Below, one piece after another: positions 1 through 10,502 of a DNA stretch of 64,000 nt. Both the position numbers and the translations under genes were made by a program. The stretch is taken from NCBI GenBank assembly GCA_021234155.1, contig JAJEKV010000005.1, positions 2,916,215 to 2,980,214 of the forward strand. The letters are read 5' to 3'. This DNA comes from Isoetes taiwanensis (taxonomy: Eukaryota > Streptophyta > Lycopodiopsida > Isoetales > Isoetaceae). The notes under the pieces were generated by a model that was not told the DNA's origin, made no database searches, and saw only the letters and a list, made by a program, of their open reading frames with translations. Numbering within the stretch: position 1 is the stretch's first letter; every line of letters begins with the position of its first letter.

Positions 1-130
1 AATTTTTGGCGGGTGAAGGTTACGACTCCACCAACCATCTTATCAAGGTTCATATATAGAATATAAGATTGAATCAGCTCATAGAGGGTGGTCGTAAGGT
101 TCTCGAACCGTAAAAACTGGTTGTTACATT
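1..130 (-). pseudogene. decayed internal scrap of the endotoxin-like gene
   Basis: Two short blocks match the intact gene at 6.6-7.9 kb in the same order and strand. Bases 21-55 resemble 7229-7265 (about 29 of 35 positions by eye) and bases 85-115 resemble the stretch near 7530-7570, so roughly 270 bp between them has been lost. No reading frame survives. The window starts inside it, so the full extent is unknown. The match is visible but short, and the call rests on two co-linear blocks. Confidence 0.45.
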
Positions 131-714
131 CGCCCTCTTCCCAATAGTCCTAAATATATAATGTCAAGACAATTGTTGAATTCGGATATATTCCATATAA
201 ACCTTATGTTAGGATGTCCTAACTGCAGAAATATTTTCCTTTGGAAACAAATTAAGATTCAAAAAAATATTTAATGGTAAGGACAAAACCTGATCTGTAT
301 TTTTGTGCTAAAAAGATTCAATCGCATTATATTGAATGTATTTGGTCGGGTCTTATAGGCAAAAGATCGACACAATTAGTTAGTATTTAATTGTTAACTT
401 TCGAATCTCAAAACGAATTTGGTATTCGAGATGCCAACGGTTCTTTTGTTTGGGAAATGATGATGCTTCATCATGATGATTGGCAAGTGAAAACCATCTT
501 TAACTTCTAAGTTACACATTATGTCTTGCAAGTCACAACAATAAATTTTGAGCCTAGCTCCTCCTTGGATTTATTTATACCATGGGGAACTTTACTCAGT
601 GGCATCCTAGCTTTTTGGGTGTTCAGTCTCACTAAATTAAAAAGGAAATTATGCTATTGAGAATTAAATTCACAATGCCATTTCCCAAACAAAATATACC
701 AATCTAATTTTTTT

Positions 715-965
715 CTTGCCTCCATCCCAATCACCCTAGCAACTACATTGGTGGGTGGAAATCCCATAATATTTTGCTTGAGATGGTACTAATGTTTAAG
801 TTTTTTTCTTATTTGCATTTATATTGAGAGTGGAAATTTTGTAGTCGTCGTTGGAAACAATAACTCTGTATCCTTAAAATGTGCATGGGAACACGAAAAG
901 AAATCGGATTCATACACGGCATCTTCAAGAGAACATTGCATTATCATGATTGATTGTTAATAGTG
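715..965. repeat. direct repeat R1, copy 1
   Basis: About 240 bp are repeated at 3537-3780 with few differences. The shared stretch runs from the 'ccctagcaactac' block through 'ttcaagagaacatt' to 'attgttaatagt'. It has no coding capacity. Together with the neighbouring repeats it shows that the first 4.3 kb was assembled by duplication of non-coding flank sequence. Confidence 0.8.
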
Positions 966-1479
966 GGTTAAATAATTCCATATGTTTAGAATCAAAGAAA
1001 TTTATTACGGCGGCCTTAGGGATATACCATATGAAGTTGTCGTATACATTCACAGACAGAAGCCCTCAATTCTGCCTAATGATCATATCTTAAAGAAGCT
1101 CAATCTAATCTTCAAAATGCATATTCGCCTTCAATTCAAAAAGGGATGTTATCGATCAAATGAGATGCAAATGCATAATCATCATCTTCCAAAAGCAATG
1201 CTTCTGCATTTTCTTTCAAGAATAATTGTTTCAACCCTGTGTCATTACTCCTAAAACAATGAGTACATTCAGTATGCTGGGGTAACCATTTAGGACCATA
1301 GAGACACAAAGAGAGCAAGGTATAAATCTAGCTAAGGCTTTTGCATCTTTGATATCATATGCTAGCCATCAATGGATTATATGAGCTAGTCTCTCATGAC
1401 GTACATATGTTTGTCAACATGATGTACAGACCTTAGGGATATCAATACATTATGTGTTTTTTGGTCTTGACATGGCATG

Positions 1480-1621
1480 ACCCTTTAATATTGATTTAAA
1501 TAATGATATGGAATTCATTGAATCTTGCCTTTTTGCATCCCATTTAGTCACGAAAAATATGCATATCAATATCCACATTGTGACGAATTTTGCCAAATTC
1601 GATGTTCCAGTTCCTCCTCTT
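1480..1621. repeat. flank segment interrupted by a LINE; matches 49.79-49.94 kb
   Basis: The sequence from 'ctttaatattgattt' to the block around 'gatgttccagttcc' matches 49795-49938 and again 50286-50410. Here the match stops at about 1621, a LINE piece follows, and the match resumes at about 2880. The uninterrupted copies at 49.9 and 50.4 kb are therefore empty-site versions of this locus. Confidence 0.75.
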
Positions 1622-2880
1622 TTTCATATCATCTTCACGACAGCCGAGGATCCCCTCCTTCACTTACCGAGGGCAGAATGTGGAAGTAGCATCCACATAC
1701 AAATATTTGGAAGTGGAGTTTCCTTCTACTATGCACTGGGACACATCCATACGGTTACGAGTTACGGCGGGCTAGAAGGCACTATATGCAATGCAAAACA
1801 ATAGTCATAGAGCGGAGTTGTATGATTGGACCCATCAGTCACACCTGTTCAAGGTCTTAGTGGAGCATGTCCTTTTATACATCAATGTTGAAGTATTGGG
1901 GGACCAAGAGTATCCCTCGCTACTTGGAATGACTTGGAGCAAAAGTCACACTGTTCAAAGCTTCTTAGGTACGAGCACTAGGGGTGAAGTCCACAGTCCC
2001 ATATCAAATTCTACTTCTTGAATAGAGACTAGATTCTTGCAAATTCTTCGAGGGCTTGCCTTGATCGCCACATTGTCTATTTTCGGAAGGTGGTCAATAT
2101 GGACGATGCTCGCCTCCCTAAACTAGCTTATATCATGGCAATGGGGCCCTGCAGGTGCCTCAAGGCCTCTTTGGAAGGAAAAAAAGAGAGGATGGCTCAA
2201 TGGAGCACGAGGTGCATACATGTGCAAACAGAGGCGCATCGCCATAGCTTGAGGCAATATCTTGACGCTTACTTCATCGCCAAAGCTTTGGGATGCCGGG
2301 CCCTTGAACAGGTCAAGACAAAGATACTACCAAATACGCCACATAAATCCCACATTGAACGAGGCCCACAATGCTACCTGCGCACCCACTTGCCCATGAA
2401 AAGACGCAGACTCATTGCCTCCATTCGCACAGAGGCACATCATCTTCGAATTGAGACAGGCAGATGGATTGGTGAGCCACGTCAGGAATGAGAGTCATTG
2501 AGGATGAATCTCATACCCTTCAAAGTTGCCCAGCATATGATCAAATCTGGACGCGCTATGCTGAGTTGGTCAAGCCTGGCCAGCCGCTACATGTGACATT
2601 GAGCTCGACATCCGTAAGGGTGCTAGGATCATACCTTCAGGAGGTCATGGACATGCGAGATGCGCTTGACATGTACATACACATTTATTTCATGATGATG
2701 TATACTTGTATAGTTTGACAGCATTCTTATTACTGCCACGGTTTTTCCCTCGAAAACCCTTCGGGGCGAGGGTTTTTGAACCCGGACAATAATAAGTTTG
2801 CTGCGCTCGTTCTGGGTCCCATAGGCCGATTGGTCTCAGTGGACGATAAAAAACTATTCTTATTCTTATTCTATTCTTTA
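1622..2880 (+). mobile_element. 5'-truncated LINE, C-terminal end of ORF2 plus 3' tail
   Basis: The translated pieces align with the C-terminal part of the better-preserved LINE at 15.3-17.6 kb: the block around ALYAMQNN at about 1785, the MDDAR block at 2093, then the terminal block with RIETGRW, VIEDESHTL and the SCPAY end of the zinc-knuckle-like motif. Frames change several times and stop codons occur, so it is dead. The 3' end carries the family hairpin near 2745-2790 (ccctcg/cgaggg pairing) and the conserved GTGGACGATAAAAA block, followed by a (ttctta)n-type tail instead of poly(A). A possible short target duplication resembling tcttta flanks it. Empty-site copies lie at 49.9 and 50.4 kb. 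Confidence 0.8.
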
Positions 2881-2884
2881 CTTT

Positions 2885-3536
2885 ATTCTTATGTTATGAG
2901 TACTTTTTCAACTTTTTGGTGTGCCACGTCACCATGACAGACACTCTAAACACCTATCGTGCTGCCCCAGTTATGGTGATGCTATCTATTTTCTTAAATC
3001 ATTAAGATATTATTTTTTGCCCCCATCTTTAGAGGAGCTCTATAGTAATAGTACGTTTTTGTCAAACTATGAAATCTTGGATTCAAATAGATGAATTTGC
3101 AATTCCATAATGTGGTTTTGTAACTCCCGCTCTCTTAATACCTAATCTAGGTAGAAAGACGTATCTACAGCTCATTTAAATATCAATGGAAAGCAAAGTT
3201 CAATAGCACTCTTCAAACATGCGAGCACAGGAACACAAGGCAATGGTGCAAGTCCAAATCTCGTGTGCTCTCAAATTTACACACACTCGATGCTAGACAA
3301 AATTCTAGCTAGTAAGTGAGTCAGCAGAGGACAGGGGTCGGGAAAGAGAAATGCCAAGGCTGCCGCGATAAATTTCTTGTAATAATAATCATTGATACAT
3401 GCATCTTATCCATCTTATCTTATCTTATCTTATTCTATTCATTATCATATAAATAATAGATAGAAATCAAATCCATATGCTACGGAATAAAATACTTGAA
3501 GATACTTGAATCCTCAGTATTAGAGTAATACACTTT
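2885..3536. repeat. repeat R2, copy 1 (3' flank of endotoxin-like genes)
   Basis: This non-coding block, starting near 'ttatgagtactttttc', recurs at 3779-4320, 49945-50285 and 50410-51005. In the 50-kb locus it leads without a break into the 3' end of an endotoxin-like gene, so it is the distant downstream flank of that gene family. Bases 3511-3536 are a tiny chimeric piece of the gene itself, matching the segment around 51445-51470, which shows that internal deletions shaped this copy. Confidence 0.75.
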
Positions 3537-3780
3537 CGCTCTAGCAACTACCATTGGTGGGTGGAAATCCTATAATATCTTTTTTGAGATGGTACTAACG
3601 TTTAAAGTTTTTTTTTTTTTTTTATCTGCATTTATATTGAGAGTGAACATTTTGTAGTTGTCGTTAGAAACAATAACTTTGTATCCTTAAAATGTACATG
3701 GGAACACAAAAAGAAATTGGATTCATACGCGGCATCTTCAAGAGAACATTACATTATCATGATTGATCGTTAATAGTTAT
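3537..3780. repeat. direct repeat R1, copy 2
   Basis: Second copy of the 240-bp block at 715-965. It contains an expanded poly-T run near 3607-3623 that the first copy lacks. No coding capacity seen. Confidence 0.8.
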
Positions 3781-4528
3781 GGTGCCCCAGTTATGGCGAT
3801 GCTATCTATTTCCTTAAATCATTAAGATATTATTTTTTGCCCCCATCTTTAGAAGAGCTCTATAATAATAGTACTTTTTTTTGTCAAACTATGAAATCTT
3901 GGATTCAAATAGATGGATTTGCAATTCCGTAATATGGTTGTAACTCCCGCTCTCTTAATACCTAATCTAGGTAGAAAGACGTATCTACAGCTCATTTAAA
4001 TATCAATGGGAAGCAAAGTTCAATAGCACTCTTCAAACATGCGAGCACAGGAACACAAGGCAATGGTGCAAGTCCAAATCTCATGTGCTCTCAAATTGAC
4101 ACACACTTTCGATGCTAGACAAAATTCTAGCCATGTAAGTGAGTCGTGAGAGAAAAAGGGGGTTCGAAAGAGAAATGTCAAGACCGTCGCGATAAATTTC
4201 TTGTAATAATAATCATTGATACTATGCATCTTTTACACCTATATTATCTGATTCAAATCATTATCATCTAAATAATAGATAGAAATCAAATCCATATGCT
4301 ACGATATAATTGACAGAAGATACAAGGCAGTGTATATTCATAGTCTGACAAACTTCAAACATGATAGCATGGCCAAGTATTAGACGACTTTATTTAAGAA
4401 CCAATGCACTTACTAGAATAACTTCAACGCTCGTTCCACTTCAAACATTCATAGTAGCGGACCAATTATTCAACGAACTTTGTTCATGGTAGCTTGGCCG
4501 ATTATTAGACGAACTTTATATAAAACCA
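3779..4528. repeat. repeat R2, copy 2, with proximal 3' flank of an endotoxin-like gene
   Basis: Bases 3779-4260 repeat 2960-3440. Bases 4255-4528 then repeat the immediate downstream flank of the intact gene (6320-6646) and of the 51-kb copy (50950-51269), including the blocks around 'aatagatagaaatcaaa' and 'gacagaagatacaagg'. The order R2, proximal flank, gene end is the same as in the 50-51 kb locus. Confidence 0.75.
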
Positions 4529-4705
4529 CTACACTAATGGAACAACTTCAAAACCAATGATATAGTAGTTTTTCACTACATCACTATGAGGTTTAAAACT
4601 CATGGTGTATGCACGCATACCTTCCACTTCAAATGTACCATATTCATCATAGTACATTCTCATGTCCTTGCTAGACTTGTCATAATGAGTAGTCCATGCC
4701 CCCAA
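4529..4705 (-). pseudogene. C-terminal remnant of an endotoxin-like gene
   Basis: This is the last ~55 codons of the gene family, matching 6647-6825 of the intact gene, with the stop codon at the equivalent position (4529-4531). A short rearranged stretch near 4590-4600 breaks the frame. The homology stops abruptly at about 4705, where hAT-like transposase sequence soon begins, so the rest of this copy was lost or displaced by rearrangement. Confidence 0.8.
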
Positions 4706-4779
4706 GATAGGTTTAGTTTGCTTTCAAGCTAGTTATACATATTATCAAAGATGGCAAGAAAATAGGCAAGCCCCTTTGC

Positions 4780-5700
4780 GATGCCCGGATTTATAAGACC
4801 GGAATTAGCACCTTCAAGTGCAAGTAAAGCTTTTGATAATGAATTTGAAGAGCATACAAAAGAGCTAGCAAGAGAGATGTCAAGAGTAAACCAAGCAAAA
4901 AAAAATTCCAAGAAGATTGGTTGGAAAATTTTCGTTGGTTAGAAGAAGACCTTGAACAAGGTCTTCTTTGGTGTACTTATTGTAAGAAAGATCGTCATTC
5001 CAAGAGTCTATTTGGCACAATGGTTGCCAGGAATTTCAAGACTTCGGCCCTTGAAGATCATGCACGAAGTTAAGCACACCGAGAAGCTATTCTTCTTATG
5101 GACCAAGAGAAGGATGGGCTCGAATGATGCACGCAAAAAAAGAAGGCTTATGTGGAGGCTTCAATTGAGAAGATATTTAAGTGCACTTATTTTATAGCGA
5201 AAGAGGACATTTATTTTGGCTTTCATGAAACTAGCAAACCTTTTGGAGCTTTTGAGGGAATGTGGAGTGGAAGACCTTCCTACCATGTATAATGATAATA
5301 AGGCATGTGCAAGCTTCGTGTTTCATATGAATAGGGCCATTGAATTTGAGATATATGCACGCTGTAAAAAGAGCCCATGGTTTAGAATAATGGTTGATGA
5401 ATCGATCGACATAAGTGTGACAAAGAATTATGATTTTTTATGCCACTTTCACGGAAGGAAGGCGTGTGTGTGCTTGCTATCTAGGCATTGTTATTGTGAA
5501 AGATAGTGATGCAAAACCAATTACCGAACGCATATTGGAAATATTGAAAAAGAATGGGACTTGGATGTGAAGAAAATGATGGGATTTGGTAGTGATGGTG
5601 TGTCCGTCATAGTGGGCACAAATACGGGAGTTGCAACGCAACTACCCTTCATTGTTGTGCACATCGAACAAATTTATGTGTGCAAGAGGTTTGTAAGAAG
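4780..5700 (+). pseudogene. hAT-superfamily-like transposase remnant (DUF4371/KIAA1586-like type)
   Basis: Reading across frames gives, in order: a DWL..F.WL segment with a C-x2-C pair (4910-4990), an 'H...H' segment (5050-5080), the KLANLLELL block (5227-5253), then WFRIMVDESIDIS (about 5380-5415), which matches the ilvDeStDis motif of this transposase type, then DSDAKPITERILEILKKNG (about 5505-5555) and a GFGSDG-like motif near 5583. At least three frameshifts and in-frame stops are needed, so it is inactive. The catalytic-core D of the VDES motif is present; no dimerisation domain is recognisable. The superfamily call rests on these motifs. Confidence 0.65.
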
Positions 5701-6319
5701 CCCGCAATAAAGACCACATGCGACATCAGTGTGCGAGGGAGGCGCTTCATTGTGCAACATCAGTGTGCGAGGGAGGCACTTCATTGAGGGCCCCTCAGGT
5801 TGAGACAGGTCAATGGGGATGGACAGCGTAAACTTGGACTATCAAAAGCGACCCCGCTTCCTACTTCTAAAACTACCCCCATATTAGGTCGACAACAGCT
5901 CATGGCAGTGCCAAGAACCTCCTTTCTCATGCATGCAAAGCCATGTTATGAGCACCAAATCCATCGGGTCTTTGTTGAGCTCAAATTACCTATATTAGGT
6001 CAAGATCCGAACTAACATGAACATCCACAAAATTTTAGTAACAAGTATTATTAGATGCCAAGCATATTGATGCCCATGCTCTATTTTTGGAATGTCATGT
6101 GCTCATAATGATTTGCTCCATGATTAATAGTCCAGCGGGTGAAGGCCAGAGGTTCCAGATATGATTCAGATATTGCTTGGAGATTTCACAGGTCATTCCA
6201 AAGTTGTACAACAGCTAGATATTGGCTAAAGCCTGCATATTCCAAAAACTAAACCATTTTTGCTGCAAATCTAAAACCCACCAACAAAATATGAACGCAT
6301 GCACCACAGATAGAAAAAA
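5700..6319. other. non-coding stretch with a short tandem duplication
   Basis: A unit of about 43 bp containing 'catcagtgtgcgagggaggc' is present twice, near 5726 and 5758. The sequence just after it ('ggttgagacaggtcaatggg', 5797) faintly resembles the LINE block encoding IETGRW, but too little remains to call it. Otherwise I see no gene. Confidence 0.4.
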
Positions 6320-6646
6320 AACAACTCATTATCATATAAATAATAGATAGAAATCAAATCTATATGCTACAATATAATTGACAGAAGATACAAGGCAATG
6401 TATATTCATAGTAGCAGACCAATTATTTGACAAACTTCATTCATGATAGCATGGCCAATTATTAGACGACTTTATTTAATAACCAATGCACTTACTAGAA
6501 CAACTTCAACACCAACACTTCAACGCTCGTTCCACTACAAACATTCATAGTAGTGGACCAATTATTCAACAAACTTTATTCATGGTAGCTTGGCCGATTA
6601 TTAGACGAACTTTATATAAAACCACTACACTATTGGAACAAAACCA
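6320..6646. repeat. proximal 3' flank of the intact endotoxin-like gene
   Basis: The non-coding sequence directly downstream of the stop codon at 6647. It is shared with 4255-4528 and 50950-51269, which proves that the gene copies were duplicated as DNA segments with their flanks and not as retrocopies. A 22-bp piece around the stop ('aaccactacactattggaac') is present twice in tandem (6620 and 6642). Confidence 0.75.
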
Positions 6647-7897
6647 CTACACTATTGGAACAACTTCAAAACCAATGATATAGTAGTTTTTCACTACATC
6701 ACTATGAGCTTTTGTTTTGATGGTGTATGCACGTATACCTTCCACTTCAAATGTACCATATTCATCATAGTACATTCTCATGTCCTTGCTAAACTTGTCA
6801 TAATGAGTACTCCATGGCCCCCCCTCAGGATTAGAGTAATACAGTTTCACCCATGGTGTAGAAAGTATATCAGCACTGCGCTGGGTAAGGTTGAAGGTTG
6901 CCACATTGGGATTGTTAGAGCTACTAACAATCACATCCACATCACGAGAATCATAATCATTATTATCAACAAGATAATATACCCGAAGCCTCACCTGCAT
7001 GGCCTCTTCACTCGAAAACCTGGCCAGCTCGAGCTCAGAACCAAGATCTGTGTAAACATGGAGACAAGCATGGCCAGGCATGAACACCTGGGGCATACTA
7101 TAGTAGGTCTTTGTGGCCCCAGCTTTGGGCCGAAACTCAAGTTGGTAATGGGCCTTCTTATTCACCATATCAATATCATACTCGACCCTAGCTTTGATGC
7201 AAGGCATACCACCATGCCAGAGAGTATGGAAGTTCATGACTCCAGCAACCATCTGACCAAGGTTCATGACAATGCCGCCCATATTCGGGTAAGCAAACTC
7301 CCCACCTGCTTCGACGAGCTGACAGACGGCGGCATACATGATCTGAAAGGCACCGTCGAGGCGCTGGTTGATATCGTCGTGGAAGTCGGAGAGCTCAGAG
7401 TCACTGTAGCCACAATCCTGGCCACTGAGGATCATCTCGGAGAGAAGAGAGACATACAACGCGAGATTTGATCCATACGAGAGGACGGTGTGCCTCATAT
7501 AGCTAGGCTGGGAAAAGAGGTTGAGGACGTGGACAAGGGTGGCCTTGAGGGACTCGAACCGTACAACCACCTTGCTTGAGCCAAGGTTAGGGTTATCACG
7601 GAAGCTGTGTACGGATAGGGTATAATCCTGGCCAGATTGGGCTATGGTGAGGTTGTAAGCTCGGGCCTCGTCCGCTATGACTGCAGCGAGAGCTTGGTCT
7701 ATCATTTTGCCCACGGATTCGAAGAGCGAATCCATGGCTTCCTTCCTCTGCTCTAGCGTCCTGTTGAGGAAAGCCAGACCCCATATCTGCCCGAAAATCT
7801 CCTGCACAAAACCTCCCACTACCGGAATCAATCCCAACGACGCTGAGATCCCCTTCTCGAACCCATCTATCAGAGCTTGATCCACCACATCAGACAT
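6647..7897 (-). CDS. delta-endotoxin-like pore-forming protein, intact copy (416 aa)
   Basis: Single uninterrupted frame of 416 codons, no intron. I chose the Met at 7897 because it is followed by SDVVDQ and is conserved in the remnants at 9672 and 56768, while the upstream Met (7909) sits in a variable leader. Residues 10-45 form a hydrophobic amphipathic segment with LIPVVGG at about 23-29, then a helical region to about residue 200 with a YGSNLALYVSLLSE...CGYSDSEL block, the pattern seen in the N-terminal helical bundle of bacterial Cry toxins (Delta_endotoxin_N type). Residues ~210-416 are beta-rich and aromatic, with no recognisable Cry domain II or III. No signal peptide is evident, so a cytosolic product is likely. 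Family knowledge suggests membrane pore formation and possibly defence; that role is inference. The toxin-family assignment is by pattern, not by search. Confidence 0.75.
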   Translation of the reverse strand: MSDVVDQALIDGFEKGISASLGLIPVVGGFVQEIFGQIWGLAFLNRTLEQRKEAMDSLFESVGKMIDQALAAVIADEARAYNLTIAQSGQDYTLSVHSFRDNPNLGSSKVVVRFESLKATLVHVLNLFSQPSYMRHTVLSYGSNLALYVSLLSEMILSGQDCGYSDSELSDFHDDINQRLDGAFQIMYAAVCQLVEAGGEFAYPNMGGIVMNLGQMVAGVMNFHTLWHGGMPCIKARVEYDIDMVNKKAHYQLEFRPKAGATKTYYSMPQVFMPGHACLHVYTDLGSELELARFSSEEAMQVRLRVYYLVDNNDYDSRDVDVIVSSSNNPNVATFNLTQRSADILSTPWVKLYYSNPEGGPWSTHYDKFSKDMRMYYDEYGTFEVEGIRAYTIKTKAHSDVVKNYYIIGFEVVPIV

Positions 7898-7940
7898 TTT
7901 CACACACAAGGCTATTCTTCCAGATACAAGCTTTCCCTTT

Positions 7941-7948
7941 TCTTATAG
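7941..7948 (-). promoter_or_regulatory. TATA box of the intact endotoxin-like gene
   Basis: On the minus strand this reads CTATAAGA, about 45 bp upstream of the chosen ATG. The same octamer lies at 9747-9754 and 56846-56853, about 75-80 bp upstream of the corresponding ATGs in the two remnants. The shorter distance here comes from a deletion of about 35 bp in the leader. Conservation at an equivalent position in three copies supports it as the core promoter. Confidence 0.55.
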
Positions 7949-8075
7949 AATACGTTCTTATTTCCTTCGCCCGGTTTTGCAATGATATAGTAGCTTCTTC
8001 ATGCACTTGCATTTCGTTGCATGATATAGTAGTTTTTTCATGCACATGCATTGCATTGCATCATGAATGCAACGA

Positions 8076-9440
8076 GTCCAGTGAACACAAGCTTGGTAAT
8101 ATTTGCTCTATTTGTATATGTACTTAAAGCGGGGAATTAAAGTTATATTTACACTTTTGATCAATATTTTTAGGTTCAATGTTTTCAGAGGTTGCAATGG
8201 CATCATCACAGTTTGCAGAAGTCCAACCACAAGGGCGAGTAGGTGGGTAATTGTGTTGAAGTAATCTTGAATTAGACCTTGTATTTCTTTGAAGTTTGCT
8301 TCTAAGCTGCTTTTAACAATGGGGAAGTCCACTACAATATAATTGTGTCTGGCATTTTTGAGTCTGTCTTTGAAAGAAGTTACTGGTATGCTTTGGAAGA
8401 AAAAGATTCTAGAAATGGATCCATATAATAGGTAAGCATATAAATCACTAGTTAAGAAGAATGCTTCCCGCCTCTATTTATCTGCACCAGGTAGATTCTT
8501 CACAAATGGGAAAGTGATGTAAGTTCTTTCGTGGATTCTCGAGAGATAGGAAGGTCTGCTTTCATGGATTCTCGAGAGATAGGAAGATCTAGCTGTATCT
8601 TTTAGACTAAATTTGCTTTCGTTGAAGGCAATAATAATGAAAAGACTTCATGGAAAGATATGCATGTCGGTGTAAATTGCAGTAGAAGCATGTTGGAATG
8701 CTGTTGGAGAGATTAATCTATGCGGACTACCATGCCCACTGTTCAAAGTGTTTCAGTCATGTAGCAACTTCTAAAAGACAATACATGATATATACTTCAT
8801 CCACAATTGTTAACATCATGTAGCAGCTATAGGTCTCATCATACAGATTAATCAGGTTTAATTCTACAGATAACATGACTATTTGGTTCTATTATGTTGT
8901 TCTTAATTGTACGGGTATCTAAATAGCATGGAGGGATGTTGTACATTGCCTAGTTTCCAAGGTTCATAAATATGTTACTAGCTGATTCCTCAGTAAAAGC
9001 TTCAACATGCTATACACTGCCACTAAAACATTGTTATGCTTTTTCAGGATTTCGAGCACACGCTGTCAAAGGTCATTCTCTATTTGTCTGCCCGGGATAT
9101 AAGCATTGCCGTAAAATTGTCACTTCATACAAATTCTCAGCCAGGCATCCTGATTTTAGCAGATGGAGACACATGTTTAAGCCATAAACAGTGTTCTTGC
9201 TCGCTTACTTATTTAACTGTAAAGAGAGTGCAATTGTTGGTTGTGCAGAAGCAAGAGGTAATGTTTGTATGATGTGCAACTTTCTTTATGCATAATCTAG
9301 AGATAAGAACATAAAAGGTTTAGATCATGTGCTGTTACTTTTATAAAATCAGGGAGAATTACAAGCTTGAAAATGGAAATGGTATATGATTTTGTAGTAT
9401 ATGCACATAAATGCAATATTATAGATAAAATCTATTGATG
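8076..9440. other. no recognisable gene
   Basis: AT-rich, non-coding by inspection. A ~35-bp block containing 'ggattctcgagagataggaag' is present twice in tandem near 8534 and 8565. Splice-site-like strings occur but do not link coding segments that I recognise. Confidence 0.4.
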
Positions 9441-9454
9441 GAGTGTATCATTTT

Positions 9455-9672
9455 GCAGCAGTGAGAGGTTGGTTTAACATTTTGCCCGCGGATTCGAAGA
9501 GTGAATCCATGGCTGCCTTCCTCTGCTCCAGCGTTCTGTTGAGGAAAGCCAGACCCCATATCTGCCCGAAAATCTCCTGCACAAAACCTCCCACTACTGG
9601 AATCAATCCCAACGAAACTGAAATCCCCTTCTCAAAGCCATCTATCGGAGCTTGATCCACCACATCAGACAT
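9455..9672 (-). pseudogene. N-terminal remnant of a second endotoxin-like copy
   Basis: Encodes the first ~70 residues of the family, with the same start context (Met followed by SDVVDQ) and the LIPVVGG block intact, and then stops matching at about 9455. The remaining ~345 codons are absent. Its upstream flank (9673-10140) is well preserved and matches the flank of the 56.8-kb copy, so this copy lies head-to-tail behind the intact gene. It cannot make the full protein. Confidence 0.85.
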
Positions 9673-10140
9673 TCCCACACACAAAGGCGATTCTTCTTAT
9701 CAAACACGCTCTTAATCGACGATTTTCACATACAAACTCTCCCTCTTCTTATAGCATACGCTGTTATTTCCTTCGTCCAGTTTTGCACAGTATTGGTACT
9801 ACCAAAAAAAAAGCAGCGCATCACCTCCGAAGCCCGAGCCATTTTTGTTCCCTAGTCTGTCTTTGCACATGTTGATACTGTCGAACAGAACCCACAAAAA
9901 CAACAGTTTTTGTTGTTTTCCTATTCTTCTTAACATCGCTGGTGATATTTCCTTTTCTCTGAGGCTTGCAGAGATCAGATCTCATCTGAACAAGGTTAGG
10001 CTATATCTTGAATAATAGACGTGGCACTTCTCAGCGATCGAAGGAGAGATTTTTGTCAACTTCTCATTCACTTGCATTATTTTTCATTCTTTAGCCTGGT
10101 TTTGCATAGTACTGGTACTATAAGTTGTTAGAATTAAGTG
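9673..10140 (-). promoter_or_regulatory. conserved 5' flank of endotoxin-like genes, copy 2
   Basis: About 470 bp upstream of the start codon match 56769-57250. The shared part includes the TATA element, a block with 'gcagcgcatcac', a block with 'acagaacccacaaaaacaac' and the repeated 'ttttgcacagtactggtact' type string. Upstream of the intact gene only the first ~100 bp are kept. This is the best place in the window to look for family-specific regulatory sites. Confidence 0.6.
9747..9754 (-). promoter_or_regulatory. TATA box of the second endotoxin-like copy
   Basis: Minus-strand CTATAAGA, about 75 bp upstream of the remnant start codon at 9672, in the same sequence context as the other copies. 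Confidence 0.5.
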
Positions 10141-10502
10141 TTTTCTATGATTACAATAGTTTAAGAAGATAGTATTTTGGTTTCCTTAACTTATGCATTA
10201 TGAACATGAATTATCAAGAGCTCGGTCAGGAGCCTATTAAGGCATTATCATTTGGCAAAACACAAGGAGGTTACATGTATTTAAATGATAATCTGCATGG
10301 GAGGATTTACCGAGGCAGTTGCTCTTGTTGTCTATTGTCTGCATTCTTCATCACCTTAGAAATATTGATATTTCATCTTTGTGAAGATCATATTTTAACA
10401 GGTTATGGGCCCACGTTGCAATTAATCTGCTCGCATTAATCCTTGCCTGATTTTGTCCTTGAATATCCTCTGTGCCTTTAACTGTATTAAACTATCTGTA
10501 CA

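Noticed and set aside
6704-7471. 255-codon plus-strand frame
   Set aside because: It is the antisense of the endotoxin-like coding sequence; its codons show no own motif and the matching remnants preserve only the minus-strand protein.
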